A stretch of DNA of 64,000 nucleotides, taken from contig NC_134283.1 of assembly GCF_949628215.1 (NCBI RefSeq), positions 24,778,975 through 24,842,974 of the forward strand, in the 5' to 3' direction. This DNA is from Phalacrocorax aristotelis. Lineage: Eukaryota; Chordata; Aves; Suliformes; Phalacrocoracidae. Made by a program: the position numbers and the translations under genes. Under the pieces are notes generated by a model that searched no databases, had not been told where the DNA came from, and saw nothing but the letters and a program-made list of their open reading frames with translations. Shown here one piece after another: positions 61,301 to 64,000 of this stretch (the stretch's first letter is position 1; the number at the start of each line of letters is the position of its first letter).

Positions 61301-62126
61301 TCTTCCTTTGAATCAAAAGCATGGTTAAATATAATAAACCGAAGATACAGATAGCAGGGGAGGAGGTTGTCTCAGGTCAGTGTTTCCTGTGTCCCTGTAC
61401 AGAGACACTTTATGCTCATTGCTGGGGTGTTTTTAAAGGGTACATTGTAACCTGCCCTCTTCCTGAGTGCATCGAGGATGCATATCCAAATACCTCTTGG
61501 TGCTTGTTCAGCATACATTCCCTATCGGCTTCCCCCTCCGTGTGAACCCAGACCCACTCTGCAGGCAGAGAAACAGACAGACTTAGTGGACGACAAGGGT
61601 TAATCTCATTTGTGCTGCTCCTTTTCATGGTGGGCTTTGGCAAAGCCACTCTTCATTCTGCCCTCAGCCGGCTCCCGCCCTAAGGCAAGTCTGAGACGCT
61701 GGGTCCCTTGGTGGGCGAGCAGGTGCCTGGGGACAGCTGGGGCCTGCGGGAGCTGCATTGCACGTGAGACTGGTGCAGGGGAAAGCTGGGGAGCAGAGCC
61801 TGGACACTATTTGTTCAGCCAAGATAAATGCAATGATAAAAGGCTTTCAACTTCTCTGGCTGCCTATAAGATGGATCTTTTTTTGATGTTCACCATCATT
61901 CACTAAATAGGGGGCTTTTCTAAGAAAACTTCTCTAATTTCTATCATTAGCAACATATGTGCAGGCACAAAGTTTTGGGTAGTCACCAATCACACCACTT
62001 GCTGCTTATTGTAATGTCCCAATGCTTTCCCTCTTTCCTTACCATACCAAAGCAATTAGCAGGAAATTCAGCTTCTGCCTGAATGGACACATTTTCATCA
62101 ATCTTCCTTAATTCTTTATTTACTGT

Positions 62127-62151
62127 AAAAAAAAAAAAAAAAAAAAAAAAA
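62127..62151. repeat. Poly(A) homopolymer, 25 nt
   Basis: Uninterrupted A run on the plus strand. No processed-gene or SINE body was recognised on either side and no convincing target-site duplication was found, so it is listed as a simple repeat. Confidence 0.85.
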
Positions 62152-63012
62152 GGCAGGAAAAGAATATGCAAAATCAGTTCCTCATCTGAAGATGGATTGG
62201 TTCTCTCATCACATCTCACACTCCTTCTCCCCTGCACTTTCCCCATCTGTATCCCAATTTCTGTTGAGCTGTGATGAAAACAGGCAGGAAAACATCTGAT
62301 TTCTGCCCATTAATTCCTTGAGTGAACACATTTCAGAGGTAACTAGCATGCCATAGCCGACCGCTTGGAGCTGATAGCATCCCTTCCTGCATTAGACAGT
62401 GACTTGTACTAAGTGAGCTGAAACTTTGCTTCTGGATCATCCATAGCAGGACCTGATGTAGTTTCCTGCCATGCAAAGAGAAAATTAAATGCCCAATCTA
62501 TTACTTTTAATAAGGAAGGGTTTTAGCAGTGGGCATGGGATGGGGTAAAGCAGTAGAGGGACTGGCTGAGGGAGGGGAAGCAGCAGGCTGATGAATAGGG
62601 AGAAGTGAACTGGTGTCTGTTGTATTGACCACTATCTCACTCATTAAACAGAGCCTTGAACATCACTGCTTCAGGAATAAAGTAGTCGGCTGTGAGTACG
62701 GACATAAAAACCTGGCCTCACAGAACAGGGATCGCAGAGACCTCACTGACATTTCCTTTTGATGTTCCACACAGTCAAACAAACAGTTCAGAGGTCTGTG
62801 CAGCCGAAAAGTTACACCTGAGGGAGCACGTTCCCCTGCTTTCAGAAAACAAAGAGGGGTTGGGGAGGCAGATGTCTGTTGCTGAAAAGCTTCAAGCCAG
62901 CTCCTGACATCTGAAAGGCTCAGAGGGCTCTCCCCTTCCCGGCTTTCAGCCTGCCCTCCTTCCCCCTCCATGCCTTCACTTCTCAGCCAGAGCTCAGCCT
63001 GGAAGCAGGAGC

Positions 63013-63032
63013 AGGAGGAGGAGGAGGAGGAG
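63013..63032. repeat. (AGG)n trinucleotide microsatellite
   Basis: Six to seven tandem AGG triplets in a purine-rich stretch. It is an ordinary simple repeat. Confidence 0.75.
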
Positions 63033-64000
63033 CAGGGCTGTACCACGCACAGGGCTGCACCAGAGCAGGGCTGCAGGCTGGTACTGATGGCTTCCTAGGG
63101 GCTTCTCTGGGGGAAAATTGGGACCATGGTTATAATTCAGAAAGGCACCTCTGGCTGTCTCTGCTGAACTGAGAAGAGCATCAGCTCAAAATCTCTTCTC
63201 TCTGTTGGACTCAGAGGTATATAGAAATTAAAAAAAAACCAACACCAAAAACCTATAAAAGTGTGATGCGCTGCCTGGGGTATAGCCCACCAGCGAGCGC
63301 TACGGCCAACCAGTGCTTCAGCCGATAACTGGAATCTTCTGCACCTCCTTCCCCCTTCCCTTGCTCACTTTAGGTTTGCCTTTAGACATGAAGGAGGCTA
63401 GGTCCTTATTCCCAAGGCAGGGAGGAGGGGAAGAGTCGTTTTTCTGAACGAAATATGCAATTTGGAGTTAAGCAGCTCTCTCTTATCCTCCTAACTCAGT
63501 CTCAGCCTCCATCTCTGAGACGTACACTCCCGACCGCCCTTCTCCTGGCTGTTTGGCCAATTGTGCAGTGTGCTCTGAACTGTACACTGACAGTTAGGGG
63601 TTGCTGTTACCTCTTACAGCTGAATAAACCCTTCCAAAAGAATATTGCCTTTGTTATAGAAATGCAATAGAAATGCATTTTGATTAGTTATTCTCTTATC
63701 TCTTAACGCTGGTGGCTGTTCAACAGGGTTGTCTGGGCTAGAACTTTGTCTTTTTTCTGACCTGTGTAGCAGGTCCAGGTGGGACCTTCTGAGGAGAATG
63801 TTATCCCCCAGGCATGTTCCTAAGCCTCCACCAAATGAACAGTTTGTGTTCTTGTAATTGGAGTAGCTAAGAGAACTGTGTGAAAAAAGACATGAATGGA
63901 TTTAAAAAAAGATACCCCAGAATGCTGAAGCTTAGACCATACATGCCTTTGAAAACCTTTGGTCTGCAGCTGTAAAACAGCTGTAACACCATATTGCTGG

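Larger units (their letters stand above)
58332..64000. other. No gene recognised; simple repeats only
   Basis: No exon of a known gene was seen up to the window end. One frame at 58717-58914 (plus) contains a plausible-looking peptide with a possible acceptor at 58709; see findings. Otherwise there are short motifless open frames, a poly(A) run at 62127-62151 and a short (AGG)n run near 63.01 kb. Confidence 0.35.

Noticed and set aside
48251-64000. Search for miR-378 (hosted in PPARGC1B intron 1), which would identify the CpG-island gene
   Set aside because: No sequence resembling the mature miRNA was seen, and the first exon does not match PPARGC1B.
1-64000. CRISPR array, prokaryotic operon, phage or defence system
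   Set aside because: No regularly spaced repeats, no prokaryotic gene layout. All recognisable content is vertebrate.

Overview
The window reads as nuclear DNA of a bird. The support is a vertebrate split-exon gene whose product is very close to mammalian SLC26A2, avian-type CR1 LINE 3' ends with octamer (CATAGAAT-like) tails, and a solo LTR that resembles avian class III (ERVL-type) LTRs. Gene density is low and nothing points to a bacterial, phage or defence system. The species cannot be read from the sequence.

Layout. Positions 1-3098 are 5' flank or first intron. Positions 3111-7626 hold an intact SLC26A2 (diastrophic-dysplasia sulfate transporter) with two coding exons, 3111-3752 and 6121-7626, joined in phase 0 to give 715 residues, followed by a 3' UTR with AATAAA signals near 8183 and 8751. 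About 14 kb downstream on the same strand, 21493-24546 holds a second SLC26A2-like gene. It has the same exon/intron break but is broken by at least two nonsense codons, several frameshifts, a lost in-frame start and a weakened splice donor. This unprocessed, decayed paralogue is the most interesting item here.

Positions 24.5-47 kb are intergenic. They contain a roughly 400-bp polypyrimidine microsatellite (36621-37021), a solo LTR (40025-41173) and a minus-strand CR1 3' end (42420-43080). A strong CpG island with a (GGGGC)n run at about 47.33-48.25 kb looks like the promoter of an unidentified gene, perhaps running rightward. The 16 kb after it would then be intron, containing a few weak candidate exons (best: 56257-56376), a pair of ~100-bp direct repeats with a telomere-like insert (53118-53569) and a second minus-strand CR1 3' end (57564-58331).

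The only gene with an assignable function is SLC26A2, a plasma-membrane sulfate/anion exchanger that supplies sulfate for proteoglycan sulfation. The neighbouring decayed copy presumably once encoded a related anion transporter. In human, HMGXB3 lies downstream of SLC26A2, so the CpG island is a possible HMGXB3 first exon, but no HMGXB3 coding sequence was recognised here.
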